Positions 21,317 to 34,498 of a stretch of 64,000 nucleotides of DNA are shown piece by piece. The stretch is from Chlorops oryzae (lineage: Eukaryota; Arthropoda; Insecta; Diptera; Chloropidae), in assembly GCA_020466095.1 (NCBI GenBank), contig CM035807.1, positions 37,445,761 through 37,509,760 of the forward strand. Direction: 5' to 3'. How positions within the stretch are numbered: position 1 is the stretch's first letter; each line of letters begins with the position of its first letter. The notes beneath the pieces are model-generated. The model searched no databases and was not told where the DNA came from. It saw nothing but the letters and a program-made list of their open reading frames with translations. The translations under genes and the position numbers were made by a program.

Positions 21317-21866
21317 TATCGATACATCGATATTATTTGTTTATTTGAAAGAATTTGTCAACATTTAAAAAAATTCGTTTTTGTCATTTTCAGCGAAAAT
21401 CCTCATAAAATTAGAACGACGCAACGGATTTTTTTTGTTTTAGGCTCAAAACTTTTTCAATTGGTTGTTCTTTCATTCAAAGTATTAAGACCTGGAATAC
21501 CAGCCTTGGTTCGGAAATTATAACCATTTGAATTTCAAGTTTTTAAACAAAATCGCTAAAAATTGGAAATCAGCATCGCGTTTTTTGCCCTATAGCTTCC
21601 AAGTTACTGAATCAATTCCAAATTTGTGTATAAAGGATATGTTGCGTTGTCATTCCTCTTTCATATGAGTACCAAAAACTTTGAAATCGGTTAAGGCATA
21701 TAGGGTCTACGACCTCATTATTGACATAGACTATAGGTAAAAATGTCAAAAACCGTTATTTAACGATTTCTCAAAAACTTGACGTGATAGAGAAAAACGG
21801 GTACCAGATTCGGAATCAGCACGAAAAATTCCTATAGGGTCGCTATCCAGTTTTTCTGGTCCAAAA
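21317..21866. mobile_element. inverted-repeat element, copy C
   Basis: Direct copy of element A, with the right terminus intact (TAGGGTCGCTATCC then CTGGTCCAAAA) and the left terminus replaced by TCTCGATCGGTCGATAT. It is continuous with the LINE fragment 21867 onward, in the same arrangement as A plus 18445-18877. Confidence 0.75.
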
Positions 21867-23939
21867 GTTGGCCTTTATTTGTAAACTTGTGTTATGGATC
21901 TTACGCATATATTTATTGCGTGGATTTCGGCTTGGAAGACACTAGGCCATATGCACATAGGTTCCAATATTCTTGTGCCTCGTCCATATATACCTCCACC
22001 AGTCCCGTTATCCATTTTTGATCCATCCGTGTACCAAATCAAGCTTTTGGGGTCAATCTGAGGGCCTCCATTCGAACACGTTGACCGGGATGGGAAGTGC
22101 ACTTTGAATTTCCTTCCAAAGTGGGGCTCTGCGTCAATAAAATCACTCACGCAAAGTGGTATTTTGTTGATTCGAAACCACTTCAAAATCCTTTGATGAC
22201 CATAGTCAGGAAGAAGCTGTTTGGTTGGTATCTTCAGCCTAATTGCACAAAGTGCAGCTGATGTTTCGTCGTGAATGTGCAAGGGAGTCAGCCCAACAAT
22301 AGCTTCAAGTGCTGCTGTAGGGCATGTCTTCATCGCACCGATTATTAAGAGACACGCAAGTCTCTGAAGTTTTGAACACATGGTCATGTATTTAGTTTGC
22401 GTGACCTTTTGCCACCAGACTAGACACCCATATGTGAAAATTGGACGTATCACTGCCTGGTAGATCCAGAAAATAATTTTGGGGTTAAGGCCCCAAGTTT
22501 TTCCTTTACAAGACCGCGTTACCCATAGGGCTCTTAGTGCTTTAGTATAGGTTTTTTCGAAATGAGTGTTCCAATTTAGTTTGCTATCGAGGATAAGTCC
22601 CAAATATTTTACTTGGTTGGAATAGGGAATGTTAAAATCACCTAGGAAGATACTAAACTTACGTTTCAACGCAAAGGGAACCACGACAGTTTTCTGCGGG
22701 TTTTTTTTTGCAAGCCCATCACTGTCACACCACGTCACTACGCGTCGAAGGTGTCCTGCCATAATCTCGGACAGACAACTATCGTGTTTTCCGGACACTG
22801 TAATTACAATGTCATCAGCGTAACCAATGGCATCACAACCATTATTTTCTAAGTAAATAAACAGCTCGTCGACAACCACTGACCACAGTAAAGGAGACAA
22901 CACCGCTCCCTGTGGGAAACTTTTGACAGCATTCACCGCTATCGTGCTGTTGCCTAGAGTCGACTTAATTTTTCTGTTTCGAAGCCTAACCTCAATCCAA
23001 GATATGATGTTGGAATTGATATTCCTATTTCTTAGAGCATTTGTTATTGAGCCATAGCTCGTGTTGTCAAATGCTGGTTCTATATCCAATAAAGCGCAGA
23101 GAGCAGTTTTTTTTGTTATAGTGGGCTTTTTCAATTTTACACACAAGGCTGTGCAAGGCCAATTCGGTTGATTTCCCTTTAGAATAAGCGAATTGAGTGC
23201 GAAGCAGAGGTTGAGTATTCAACAATTCTGCACGAATTTAACGATCAATTAATCGTTCCATATTTTTCAGAAGAAAAGATGTGAAACTTATTGGTCTATG
23301 AGACTTCGCGTCTTCACTGGGTCTGTTACCACATTTTGGTATAAAGACCACTTTTACTTCTCTCCACGGTTTGGTTATATACCCCCAACAGAGAGTAGCC
23401 CGGAAGAGGGCGATTAATTTTTCAGAAAGGACGTCTATGTCGTTCTGAAGGAGAGCCGGAAAAATGCCATCTACCTCCGGAGACTTGAGTGGACTTAAAG
23501 AACTCATAGCCCATCTCAGTTTGTCAGTGTCAAATATGAGGCCTGACAGAGACCTGAGTCTGCTGTGAGGTTGATCATAGTTTGAAACATGATTTACATC
23601 AAGGTCGTCCCCTAAGATGGACCCGGGAAAATGTACGTTTAGCAAGTGTTGTAGTGTTTCACTGCCGTTTGTTGTATAGAGGCCGTCACTCTTTTTCAAA
23701 AGATCAATGTCGTTTGTAAGAGATTTCCTCAGAATTTTATGTAGGCGAGCCGCCTGTGGGCAGTCGTTGATACTGCCGCAGAAGGTTCTCCAGGAAGGCC
23801 TTTTCGATTTCCTAATTTCATTATTATATGTGGTCAGGGATCTTTTATAGGTCTCCCATTTTCCTGAACGCTTCGCTGCGGTGAAAAGCTTCCTAACCTC
23901 CCGACGCATATCACTAAGCCTGTTGTTACACCACGGCAC
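21867..23939 (-). pseudogene. LOA/R1-like LINE reverse transcriptase and RNase H start
   Basis: Two minus-strand frames make up the RT. Frame 23238-23939 holds the fingers (AKSHRPISFTSFLLKNMERL). Frame 21875-23146 holds FPQGAVLSPLLW, the catalytic AIGYADDIVI and the thumb, then RNase H (WYTDGSKMDNG). A frameshift near 23150-23240 and a stop at the end of the first frame break the protein. The RNase H continues at 17854 and 15631, beyond the insertions. The RPIS.TSFLLK block and a downstream RNase H point to the LOA/R1 group, though the clade was not tested by phylogeny. Confidence 0.85.
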
Positions 23940-23957
23940 ATCCCGCCTGGAGTAACG

Positions 23958-24656
23958 TGGTTAGACTTTACAGGCTTCCTGATGGGCGAGGGAGATCGCC
24001 AGATTAAGTTGATTAGCTGCCACATTCAACTCCTCAACAGAGTTGATAGTGCTGATCAGCAAATCAGTCTTGCTATCTAAAGTTAGCTTGTAAGCACTCC
24101 AGTTGATGTGCTTAGTTAAGATGTTATCATAAGTGTTCTCTCCTGGCAAATCAAAAGGAATATGCTGGTGATCAGATAAGGAAATATCCTTCGAGACTCT
24201 CCAGTTAAAAACATAATTGGAGATAAATTGGCTAGATAAAGTGAGATCAAGTACCTCTTTTCTAATGGAGCTAATAAAGGTGGGTTCTGAACCCTTGTTA
24301 AAAATGCTAATGTTGTTGCCCATGAGGTATTCCAACAACATTTGCCCCCGGTTATTAACCCCAGTACTACCCCATACGGTATGATGCGCATTGGCATCGC
24401 AACCAACAATAAATTGTAAGTTATTTGAATAGCAATAACTTACCAATCTTTTGATTGATTCAGATGGGGCTTCTTCGACATCGCCCGGGAAGTACGCCGA
24501 CGCTATAACAATGTCCCGGGTGCCACACTCAGTAGGGGCCTCGAACATAGCCGCCACCAAGTCCGTCTGTATAAATTCTGGAATAGGAATGCAATTGGTA
24601 CCATTTCTGACCATTAATGTAGTCCGTGGCATTTCAATGTCATGTTTATAGATCAA
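23958..24656 (-). pseudogene. LINE apurinic-type endonuclease
   Basis: A minus-strand frame with FIVGCDANAHHTVWGST, RGQMLLEYL and ISLSDHQHI, the D.N.H, and SDH motifs of the APE endonuclease that nicks target DNA for target-primed reverse transcription. It is in the same frame as the RT start (23939) and is separated from it by a single in-frame TAA at 23958-23960, so originally it was one ORF2 polyprotein. The first endonuclease motifs (before 24656) are missing from this frame. Confidence 0.82.
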
Positions 24657-26020
24657 CTTACATTATTGATGTTGTAGGCCACACACCTTTCCTTCGACTA
24701 CCCATGGCTCCTGAATGAGCGCTATGGTTAGTCCTTTCAAGGCGAAAGTCCTGCATAAGGTGGCTGACGCTCCCTTTGCGTGATGCAGGTTCGCCTGGAG
24801 CACGTTGAGGGTGCTCATTTAGGTGCCTTGGTCGCATCTAGAGAGGCAACGACTTCTCTTTATAGTCGTGCCCTCCGTGGCCCCTTGTTAATAGGACGCT
24901 ACTTCGGGGTTGGCGCCCGCTTACCCACAGGTGTTGCAAGATGCCTTGACGAATGGCTGCCGCGCTTGAAGATGGCAGCTCAGAGGCTGGTGCCGTCTGC
25001 GCCGGTGCTACCTTAGTTGCATCCGGTTTACGCTGTTGAACCTTCTGTTCAACCGATCCTGCAGCCGGTTTCGCACCTCTGTCGGTGATGCCTTTCAACA
25101 ACAGCTTCATGTGCGTGAACCTGCAGGCAATCCTGCCGTTCTGTTCGACCAGTGTCGACCAGGAAGCGTCGTCGATTGTCATGACTAGGTGAAGCAGCGA
25201 ACCCTCAGCGGTCTTTTGCAACACCTTCCAGGTCTTTGCCTTCAACTTGTTTTGAGCTTCAACTGGTAGCCAAGATCATCGAGCTCTCACACGTCGCAGC
25301 TGTGTGGGAAGTAACCCCTGCACAAGGTGCGACCTTGGAGCTCCGTCTCCTACCACCACGTTTGCACTCAAAACCAGCCCTTGTGCAGAAAAGTAGACCT
25401 GCGTTGCTTACTCTCAACCCAGCGTCAGCAGTAGGTTCATTAGAGCAGACCAACATGAGCTCTAAGCCCATGCAGAGGGAAAACCATTACCCTTGCACAT
25501 TCAGGCTTAACCTCGTCCGAAGGCTGAGCCCAATGCGCGGTCGCAATAATGGGCCTCTTGCATAGCGTTGTGCCGACCTGCACCGCTTCTTAAAGGATGC
25601 TTGCTAACGCTAATGTCAAGAGGGACAAACTCCTAGTTTGATCCCCTTGGCCCGACCAGCTAACACCTCTTTGGCTGAAAGTGGGCTTAGAGTGCCTCTG
25701 CCCCGGGTTGGGATTGGGTTTCTTGCCCAATGGCGTGGATTTGTCGTCCGAGAGCGCCACGTTTTACGGGTGCTTCTCGGCTCAAATCCGCGAACTTGTC
25801 AAGGGCAGCTTCGCCTAGAGAGACCTTGAAGATCATATAGAGCATTTGAAACGCCTCTTTTGGAAGACGGAAGTTAGCTTTAACAAATGCCTTCTGGCCT
25901 TGTAAGCTAACTTCCCCCAACCGTCATTGACGAAAAAGGGTAGCTCCTGATTTTAACGATCCGAGGCTTACCTCGTCAATGTCAGCTGGAGCTACGTCGC
26001 ACAGTGGCGCGAGTGCGGCC
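24657..26020 (-). pseudogene. LINE ORF1 remnant
   Basis: GC-richer than its surroundings, with several short minus-strand frames: 24838-25245 (TIDDASWSTLVEQNGRIACRF), 25259-25471 and 25687-25920 (AFQMLYMIFKVSLGEAALDK). They occupy the position of ORF1, upstream of the endonuclease on the minus strand. ORF1 proteins of this LINE group bind RNA. The frames are heavily broken and the 5' end, near 26020, is approximate. Confidence 0.5.
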
Positions 26021-26235
26021 AAAAAGGAATTTCAACTTAAATGAAATGATAACTATTTGCAATTAACATTTTTAATGTCGAATCTATTGGAAATAGATCT
26101 AACTTGAAGACATGCAGATGGGCACTAAATTTAACAAAAAATTCTCTTGTAAGTAAGTATTTCAGCCCATCAAAGTTGATTGACGAAAAAAAAAAAATTT
26201 TCCTTGAATTTTTATATGCAAATCTGTGGTTGATC

Positions 26236-27065
26236 CTCATTTGTGGGCGTGGCAGTGGGCGGGCCATAAAAAAAATTTTCCGACACCTTTCATTCGCCTT
26301 GGTGAACCTATGTTGCGAATTTGAAGCGCCTTTTACTTCGGAAGTTACGAAAAATCTTCATTTGTGGGCGTGGCAGTGGGCGGGCCACATAAAATTTATA
26401 CCTACTACGCCTTTTACTTCGGAAGTTATGAAAATTCTCTATTTGTGGGCGTGGCAGTGGGCGGGCTACATAAATTTTTGTTCCTACACCTTTAATTTGC
26501 CTTGGTCAACCTATGCTGCGAATTTGAAGCTTCTACGCCTTTTACTTCACAAGTTACGATAAGCCCTTATTTTTGAGCTTATTTGTGGGCGTGGCTCGAG
26601 GAGGGCGGCGTCCATTTTTTGCCAGGATATGCCCCTTTTCGTAGTTTACCAGCACACCAAATATCAGTGAAATGTGTTGAGTGGTTCGCAAGTTACAAGC
26701 ATTTTATTGAAAACACAATAAATTTCATTTGTGGGCGTGGCAGTGGGCGGATGTCTCCCATTTTTACTTAGGATCATACTCGGACCCCGATATACATGTG
26801 TGCCAAATTTCGATTGGTTCAGCCGTTTCGGAGGAGATCCGACCCACGGACGGACGGACGGACGGACAGACGGACGGACGGACAGACGGACGGACGGACA
26901 GACGGTCAGACGGACAGACGGTCAGACGGACAGACGGACATGTTTTAATCGATTCAGTTTTTGATCCTGATCATTTCTATATATATTTTTCTATATCTCC
27001 GGAGCTTAATTCTCCCTGTTACAAGATTTGCACAAAACTAATATACCCCGCTTACGCTGGGTATA
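26236..27065 (+). mobile_element. DINE-1-like Helentron element, copy d, 5'-truncated
   Basis: Begins inside the monomer array (GTGGGCGTGGCAGTGGGCGG at 26242) with three partial monomers, then the conserved core and a (GACG/GACA) microsatellite at about 26845-26940. It ends with the hairpin TATACCCCGCTTACGCTGGG at 27042-27061. The left terminal hairpin is missing. Confidence 0.85.
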
Positions 27066-30000
27066 AAAATGTTAGAAAGTTTTTTGCAGTTCTTCTTTTT
27101 GTACTTGTCTAAGAGGTACCGCTTTACTGAGTTATACATAGATCTTTAAGTAGCTGTATTTTTCAGTGCATTATGAAATATTCTGGTTTTAAAGCAGACA
27201 ATCGGACAGATCAAAAGATGGACGAACATTACATAATAGAGTCTTCTGGTGTCTCTGATAATTTTTACACAATTTTCTATGTCCTATATCAACTATTACA
27301 GAAAAAATCCTAAATCTTGCCATTTTGATTACTGATTATTCAAAAGATCTGCAATCTTATTATTCCAATTATAAGTATTTCATTATTCATAATTCTTAAA
27401 ATGTGATGAATAAATATCCAGCAATCCATATTTTTAACATATAAATTTCGGATTTTTCAAAAAATCACATTTTTAATTTTTTAAATATTTTCATAGAATC
27501 AATCCAAATTTTTAGAATCTAAAATACGGATTGTTCATTATTTGGGAATTTTATATTTTCAATTTTTTTTTTTTTTTATTCAGAAATCAAAAATAAAAAA
27601 CTGGTATTTCTTGATCAATCCGTAATCAGTCATGATAATATTGGTGAAAATATTATTAGTGCCTTTCCCTGGTTTTAATTAATTTTCGTTTCTTATAAGT
27701 ACCTATTATTAATGGTTTGGGTTTTTTTATTTCTTTAAAAGCATTTGATTCCCTATTATTAAATACATTTGATAAATCACAAAATAAAAACTGAACAGTC
27801 GACTTTCAACTGTTCGCAATTAAGCAAAATCAGCGAACGAAACAGTCAGAGTTCCACTGTTGCTTCGACTGTGAAATTTGTAATAGCACAGTAGCTTTTG
27901 AAAATTTGCGCAGTCAAAGCAAATCAAAAGCAAACGAAATGAAAAAACTGCAGTTTTCCGAACTTTGGTTTTGATTTTAGAGCCGTTTGTTTTGATAGTA
28001 AAAAAAAAGAGAAAACTTTTACTTTTTGAGTGTTGTTTTTGTATATAATTTGTCGTTTTTGTGCTATAACTACGACCTGACATCTTCATAAAAGCAAAAG
28101 TGCAAGAAAAAAACTACGATTTAGAAAAAAAAAATTTTTCAATACGTTTCGTTGGTGAGATAGAGCCGTTACCAATTGGTTAGTTTTACTGTCCAACACG
28201 TGACGCATAATTTGTACAAAGTACTTTCCTTTTAAAACGTCTTGGATTTCCAAATCTTTATCATGTCTTTACAAGTAGATTCTAAAGTTGGAATTAAAAA
28301 CGTTAAAAGCGCGACTATAATATCATATTAAATATCATATTAAATACTTGATGAATTAAAGGTGTCCGAAACGTGACAAATAACACAAGTAAACACGATT
28401 TTTGTTTCTGACTTCTGTATATCAGATTCCGACTACTGATACCTTAGTGATGAAGGAAAATAATTTTTTGGCGTGATAACGTCTATTAAATCGATGATAG
28501 GCCATTCGAACTGCGAAAAAATGACGCCAGAAAACTCAGTGTGCGTTCAACATGTTCATCGTTCAATTTACGCGACACACAAACACACTCAAATACACAA
28601 AAGTTCAAACCGGTTTAGAGCCGAGAGTTCGCTCTCATGAGAAAGCAAATTGTCTCAATCGTCTCTCACAAGCAGACAAAGCGAAAATATGCAAACGGTC
28701 AAATCAAAATTTACATATGTATGGCTTTGGGCGCACACACAAGTTCCCACATGTCACGCAATCGACAGACACGCAGGGACTGCCGAAAAACCATCAAAAT
28801 GAAAAACAGTTCTCAATGTTTTGAGGCGAGAAGTCCGATTGTTTTGTTGTTGCCGTGATCGTCAAGTTCTACGAATTTTTAGCGTGTGCGTTTTATACTT
28901 ATAGAACGTTGTCTTTCTCTCCTCAATTTCATGCTTTCAGTGTTTGATTTTTAAACGAAACGAAAGAATACATTATATCCTGTTTTAGCATTACATAGTC
29001 TTTGGATATGTGAACAAACAAATTTAAAAAATAAAGACAAATTCCTGAATCCTGTATTTTTAAAGGAAATAACAGAGCAACAATAAGTGCTGCAATAAGT
29101 GTGAAGCAGTCATGTGCTTCTTGTATTTCCGCAACAAAAAACTACAATAAACTCATGACAGCCTACGCTTCAGCTTTAGCTTCATTATAATCAGCTATGG
29201 GCACGGAAGCTGATTCGGAGCCGCGCTCTCTCACTCATGTATACGTACACGAAAACGAAAAAGCAAGCAGAGTAATGAAAATTGATTCAGTCTGACTTAA
29301 AACTCGAAGCAAGTCAGACGTGTGCCGCATCGCGCGAATGGAGAGAATATAAATAGACGAAAAAGTACATTGTAGAAAAGCGAATTGAAAATTTTTTGAC
29401 TGCGTTTGTTGCTCATATCGCTTCATTTATGCGCGTTAATTTAAAGAAATATTGTAACATTACACGTTTTTTTTTCAATATTTAATGGTTTATATAAAAA
29501 AAACAAATACAGACATTTATTGACGGACCAACATTTGGAAAACCTATTAAGAATAAAAACTTATACTGCAAATATTGATTTCGATGAGATTATAAGGTTT
29601 TCAAAACCATCCAAATGTTTCAAAAACAACCAAAAGCCTTTTCCTGTTACAGTTATGAAAAAAGCAAATCTGTTTTATAAATTTTTATTTCATGGAAAAT
29701 ATTTTTCCCAGTGCCACGCATACAAATATGCACGCAAAACAACAATGTAGTGGTGCCCATACCTGATTATAATTGCAGCCTTGGACATCTTAGTAGTTAT
29801 ACACTCTTTGGTTACATTACTTCAACCTACAATTCTCATAAGCATTATGCGGATTAACATATAAGACGTAACAAAATTAACCGATAATTTTCTGGTAATT
29901 TTTCACTTTGCACGTTAAATATACATATAAGGTATGGATAGGGCAAATCTAAATTCAATTTTTTAGAATTTTGAACATTTTTTAAGGATTCGAATATTCG

Positions 30001-30289
30001 ATTCGAAAAATGGCACTGCAAGCTCGATTTATTCGAATTTTCAGAAAACATATACATATATCAGTATTTTTTAAACTTGATAGTGCATATCTGTATTTAT
30101 TTGGGCTTCATGATGAAGTCAGAAAGTAAGAGGGAAGTTATCTTTAGCAATGAAGATTGGTGCACGTGGCTTAAGTATTACCAAAAATTTGATTTTATGC
30201 ACATTTCCTATGTGGTTTTTAAAGTGCTTGTGCTTTTATGGAACTTGAATTACTTCTTGCATTTTATGCACACTGCCGCTTGTCCTTTT
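27066..30289. other. long unassigned AT-rich stretch
   Basis: About 3.2 kb without a domain, an RNA gene or an element end that I can recognise. Open frames are at most about 90 codons and have no family resemblance. 27200-27650 is extremely AT-rich and low in complexity. 28500-29430 is more complex and contains GAGAGAATATAAATAG (29340), a TATA-like motif, but no linked coding region. Confidence 0.45.
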
Positions 30290-30527
30290 TATACCCAGCG
30301 TAAGTAGGGTATATTAATTTTGTGCGAATCTTGTAAAAAGGCGTAGAAGCTTCAAATTCGGAACATAGGTTAACCAAGGTGAATGAAAAGTGTAGGAAAA
30401 TAGTTTATGTGGCCCGCCCACTGCCACGCTCACAAATGGAGATTTTTCAAAACACAGACCGCCAATAATGTGGAAACGCTGGTGTATTTCAAAGTCGGGC
30501 TTGACCGACTTTAGCTTTCTTACTTGT
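30290..30527 (-). mobile_element. DINE-1-like Helentron element, copy e, internally deleted
   Basis: Both termini are present (TATACCCAGCGTAAG at the left, the CAAAGTCGGGCTTGACCGAC hairpin and CTTACTTGT at the right), but the microsatellite and core are gone and less than one monomer remains. This shows that the two ends define the mobile unit. Confidence 0.82.
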
Positions 30528-30659
30528 TTAGTTTTTTTGTAGTGTTGCCATACTACACTCGGGCTCAATTTGAAAACCAAAACTTTTGTTAACTTGTTTA
30601 ACAATTATACACCAATTAACACAAAGTACAACAGCAATTTGTCTTCAACATGTAGGAGT

Positions 30660-30910
30660 GTAGGCATATGGAACTATAGCTGCAACTTCGGCCAAATTTT
30701 GGCGCGAGCCACCATGTTTTGGTGAAAAAGTTCAAATGTAGGTACCTACAGATTTGTTTCTTACGTACATATTTGTTTTATATACAATGAAATTGCTATA
30801 TTTTTTTTCTCCAAATTAAGAAGTTACTTGATTGCTTTGCTTATGTACTGATTTTTTGGTTACTGATATGAAATGTACTGATTTTGCTGTTTGAAAATTT
30901 GGCAGCCCTA
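30660..30910. repeat. fragment related to the non-autonomous hAT family
   Basis: It shares GAACTATAGCTGCAACTTCG and the following bases with the elements at 9346-10321 and 53794-54792, and ends TTTGGCAGCCCTA, a variant of their terminus. The left terminus is not identified. Confidence 0.5.
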
Positions 30911-30952
30911 AGTTCAAACCTCTTCTAATCAAGGCGGCGATGGATACAAATA

Positions 30953-31299
30953 CAGTCGAATCTGGATATAGTGAATTATTTTTTGTACGTCCTGTTCATT
31001 GTATCTGGATTGTTCGTATTATCCAGATTGGATGGTTTGTTCATTATTTGCAAGCCTGTAGAGAGAAATCTGGGGGGAATTTTTTTTTTCGGGGGCCCTT
31101 CACAAAAATGTGCAACCAAATAGAAAAAGTCCCATGCCAATTGGGGGCCCCTTCAGAAAGTTCACGCCGCGAGGAAATCCCCCTTTCCCACCACCCTCTC
31201 TTAAGGCCTGATTATTTCGAAAAGTCCCTGTAACAAAAAAGCGTTCACTATTTCCAGCTGTTCATTATGTCAGGGATTCGTTATATCCAGATTCTACTG
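30953..31299. mobile_element. pogo/Tigger-like MITE (347 bp)
   Basis: The inverted termini CAGTCGAATCTGGATATAGT and TATATCCAGATTCTACTG are flanked by TA (30951-30952 and 31300-31301). The CAG start and TA duplication fit the pogo branch of Tc1/mariner. Inside, 31075-31235 has abnormal G and C runs (GGGGGG, CGGGGGCCC, TTGGGGGCCCC) that look like sequencing error or an unrelated insertion. Confidence 0.65.
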
Positions 31300-31301
31300 T
31301 A

Positions 31302-32550
31302 TTTGCAAAAGAAAGAGACACATTGCATTTTTCAGCAACAATCTTGCTTCTCCTTATTTAGCATACAGTCAGACGATATGTTTGTGTGTGTGACAGCCGA
31401 GCATGTCATATATTTTCAGTGTTGCCCGTTTTTCAAGTAAATTCGATTATTTTCGGAGGAAACTTCGATTCTACCGAATTTTGGCCCTCTTATGTTCGAT
31501 TTAAAAAAATCCGTAATTTAGGGCAAATCGAATTTACCCATCCCTAAAATATATGTTGTATGTATGAAATTGATTTTGAAAACTTTAATGTTCAATTTTA
31601 ATTTAAAAAGTGAATATAATTATTATTTTCTATTTTATACTTATATTAAAAATCGCCAAAAAAATTACAAAATGAGACTTATTTTCTAACTTTTAAATTA
31701 ATAAGTCTAAAAAAGTTTCAAAAATCGTCAAAAATAGCGTACGTGAACTTGAATGCTCCATTTTATGTACATAATGAGTGCTTTCTTATGACGGTATCAC
31801 ATAAAACTGTTGTCCGTAAACTGAATTTACTGACACCAATTTTTTTGTTTCTTAATATTTTTTTTGTATAAGCCAGTGACAGTGCTTTTGTATCAATACT
31901 TTTAGCAGCACTGCGCAAAAGTACATACATACGTACGTTGTGATTTGGCCGTTGTGTGCCTTTGCAAATTTCGCCCGCTAAAAAATTCAAAAATCTTTTT
32001 TCGAGGCGGTCGCTTATGTTTAACTGTTTCTACGTGAGCAAAGCAAGAAAGCTGCCGGCCGCTGTTTGTAGGGTATTTTGCATGATTTAAAAAAAAGGTC
32101 AAGTCATAGTCATAGCCGACTTTAAGATAACAACCACAAAAATTTAAATATTTAAAATTTCGGATTTTAATTTTTTTCCTTTTGCTTTAAATTTTTGTTG
32201 CTACACTGGGAGAATTAATTGATATGTTTTATGAAAAAAAATTTAGCTTTTTTAATGAAAATCCTTTTAATGCAAACGCGTTTAAGTGGAAAAAGCCAAA
32301 AAGGCTTAAAAAATAACTTTTTATATAGAAAATCCTTAAAAGTATTAAAACAATAAATTTTTCTTTCTTAAAATAATAAGTCTTAAATATAGGAAGGCAC
32401 TTATATGTAAAATCAAATTTTTTTGTTCTTAGCTTCTATTCGAAAATTTCATAAATACATAAAATGGAAACTAAAATTTTTACTTAAACAAAATTAAATT
32501 GTTAATATAATTAATAAATATTATATTCTCAAAATTGATAAAGCTTACTG
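31302..32550. other. AT-rich sequence without a gene
   Basis: No coding region or complete element recognised. Long A/T runs dominate 31540-32540. Confidence 0.4.
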
Positions 32551-33551
32551 CCCAGCAAACCATAAGAGTCAAAAAAGAAACTTTTCTGACTCCTTTTTCG
32601 GAGCCTTCACGCTCATAAAGAGTGCATAAAATCATCTTAAACGATCCCAAAACTCTCAGAAAAGAGGGTGTTTTCCTTCGAAAGTGGTTCATCAGAAAGA
32701 GCTCTTAATTTCTCTCAGAAAAGATGCTTTTCTGACACATTTTTTGTACTCATAAAGAGCTCATATTTCTTTCAGAAAAGATTATTTTCTGACATATATT
32801 TTTGTACTCATAAAGAGCTCCTAATTTCTTTCACAAATTTTCATAGATTTATTTATTTCAGAAAAGGTAAAGGCTTATGCCAGGAATTCCTGCGCTATTG
32901 AAAATCAGGCATCAAAGTCAGCTAAAAAAAGAATAGGTTTAATTTAAATGTTTAAATGTTTTATTTAGGAAATCATACTTATTAAAGAAATTATATTTAT
33001 ATTACTTTATACTCTATCACTCACCACGAGATCACGCTTTGCAATGAACAAAATCTCCTTTTTCGCTGTAAAACAAATTTGTTAAAAACCGTTATGTTTT
33101 TGAGTGCGAATCAGAATTGCGCGTGTTTGTCGTGAAAAAATCGTGCATGCTCCTGTAAACTCATAAACTAAATATTTTTAGGAGTCACAACGGAGTCAAA
33201 AATAAGAGCGCTCCCAAATTACACATATTTGAGTAGATTTTCGGAGTTATTACGTGTGGCAAAAAAACTCAGCCGCAAAACTAGCAAAACAAAACTTCCG
33301 TTATTCTACTAATAAAGGGAGTTGTAGCGAAGTGAGACGCACGTGATACTTGAGTATTTTTCTATTATTCACAATGATCAAAAAATGCTCGGTTTTATGA
33401 GTGTTTAAGGTGTTTGGTGTTTGAGAAATTATTTTTCATACTCTTTTTATACTCCTAAAGTAGCCATTCCTAGGAGCGCTCAGAAAAGGCTCCCGAGTTG
33501 GATTCTTTTAAGAGTCATTTTTTAGGAGCGCTCCTATAATGGTTTGCTGGG
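32551..33551. mobile_element. TIR element with CCCAGCAAACC ends
   Basis: Starts CCCAGCAAACCAT and ends ATGGTTTGCTGGG; the flanks are TG on both sides, suggesting a 2-bp duplication. Three tandem units of 57-58 bp lie at 32696-32835 (AAAGAGCTC... TTTCTGACA... GTACTCAT). No transposase. It resembles the element at 34499-35273, which starts CCCAGCAAG. Confidence 0.6.
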
Positions 33552-34498
33552 TGGTGCCGCAACCAAAGAGTATAGATATAAAGAGACTCCAAAGTCAATT
33601 TCGCGCTCTCTAAGCGCTTAAATGTGCGGTGGCTATTAGCTACCGAACATATAACAAGTTCGAGAAGCGGATTTGGTTGCATAGAAAGGTTCGATTTTCA
33701 GTTCGCTTGCAACTGAATGAGTATTATATTTTGTTTTGTTTTTAGTCCTCTTGAAGTTTTCCGTTCTTCGTACGCTGATTGAAATGGGCAAAAGGAATTT
33801 GGGATTTTCAATATGCTTTTTCGGCTTTGTTTGGATTTTTTTTAGGCAGCCGAGAATCTGTATTGGTGTGAGTTTTGATTCTCTGTGTGTCAGCTAGCGA
33901 TTTGAAAGGCGTTTTGCAAATATAAATGAGGAAAGCAATTTTTTCGTTTTTCGGAAGGGACCGTCCATATAACAGGTTGGCTGATAAGTCCCCGGTCTAA
34001 CAAAGAAAAACACATTTTTTTTGTCAAAATTCGTTTTTATTATTCAACATAGTTCCCTTCAAGGGCGATACAACGATTATAATGACCAGGGCTGGGCAAA
34101 AAATGTGCAAGTGAGAGGAAAAATTCGTTGCTCGCGTGTACATATATAAAGAGTGCACGCGAAACGAATTTAGTTGTTGTCAAGAAGCGAACCATATATT
34201 ACTATATATGTCACTCTCATAGATTTTGGGCGGGACATTTCGCGCCAGTTAGAAAGAGATGTTACTCGGCAGGCAAAAAAAGAGCGAAAGAGAAATACTT
34301 TTGGTGAGTACCTAAGTAAAAAATGCTCATTTTGGTAGGTACCCCAGACCGTGGTGGGTACCCAAGACCGTGTTGAAAAGAGCCAAAATAGAAACGGCTC
34401 CTGAGTGACATATATAGTTATATATGAAGCGAACGAAGCAAGACGTCTGTCAAAAAATTTATGCGAACAAGAGATTTTTAGTGCAAAGCAGAGAGCTA

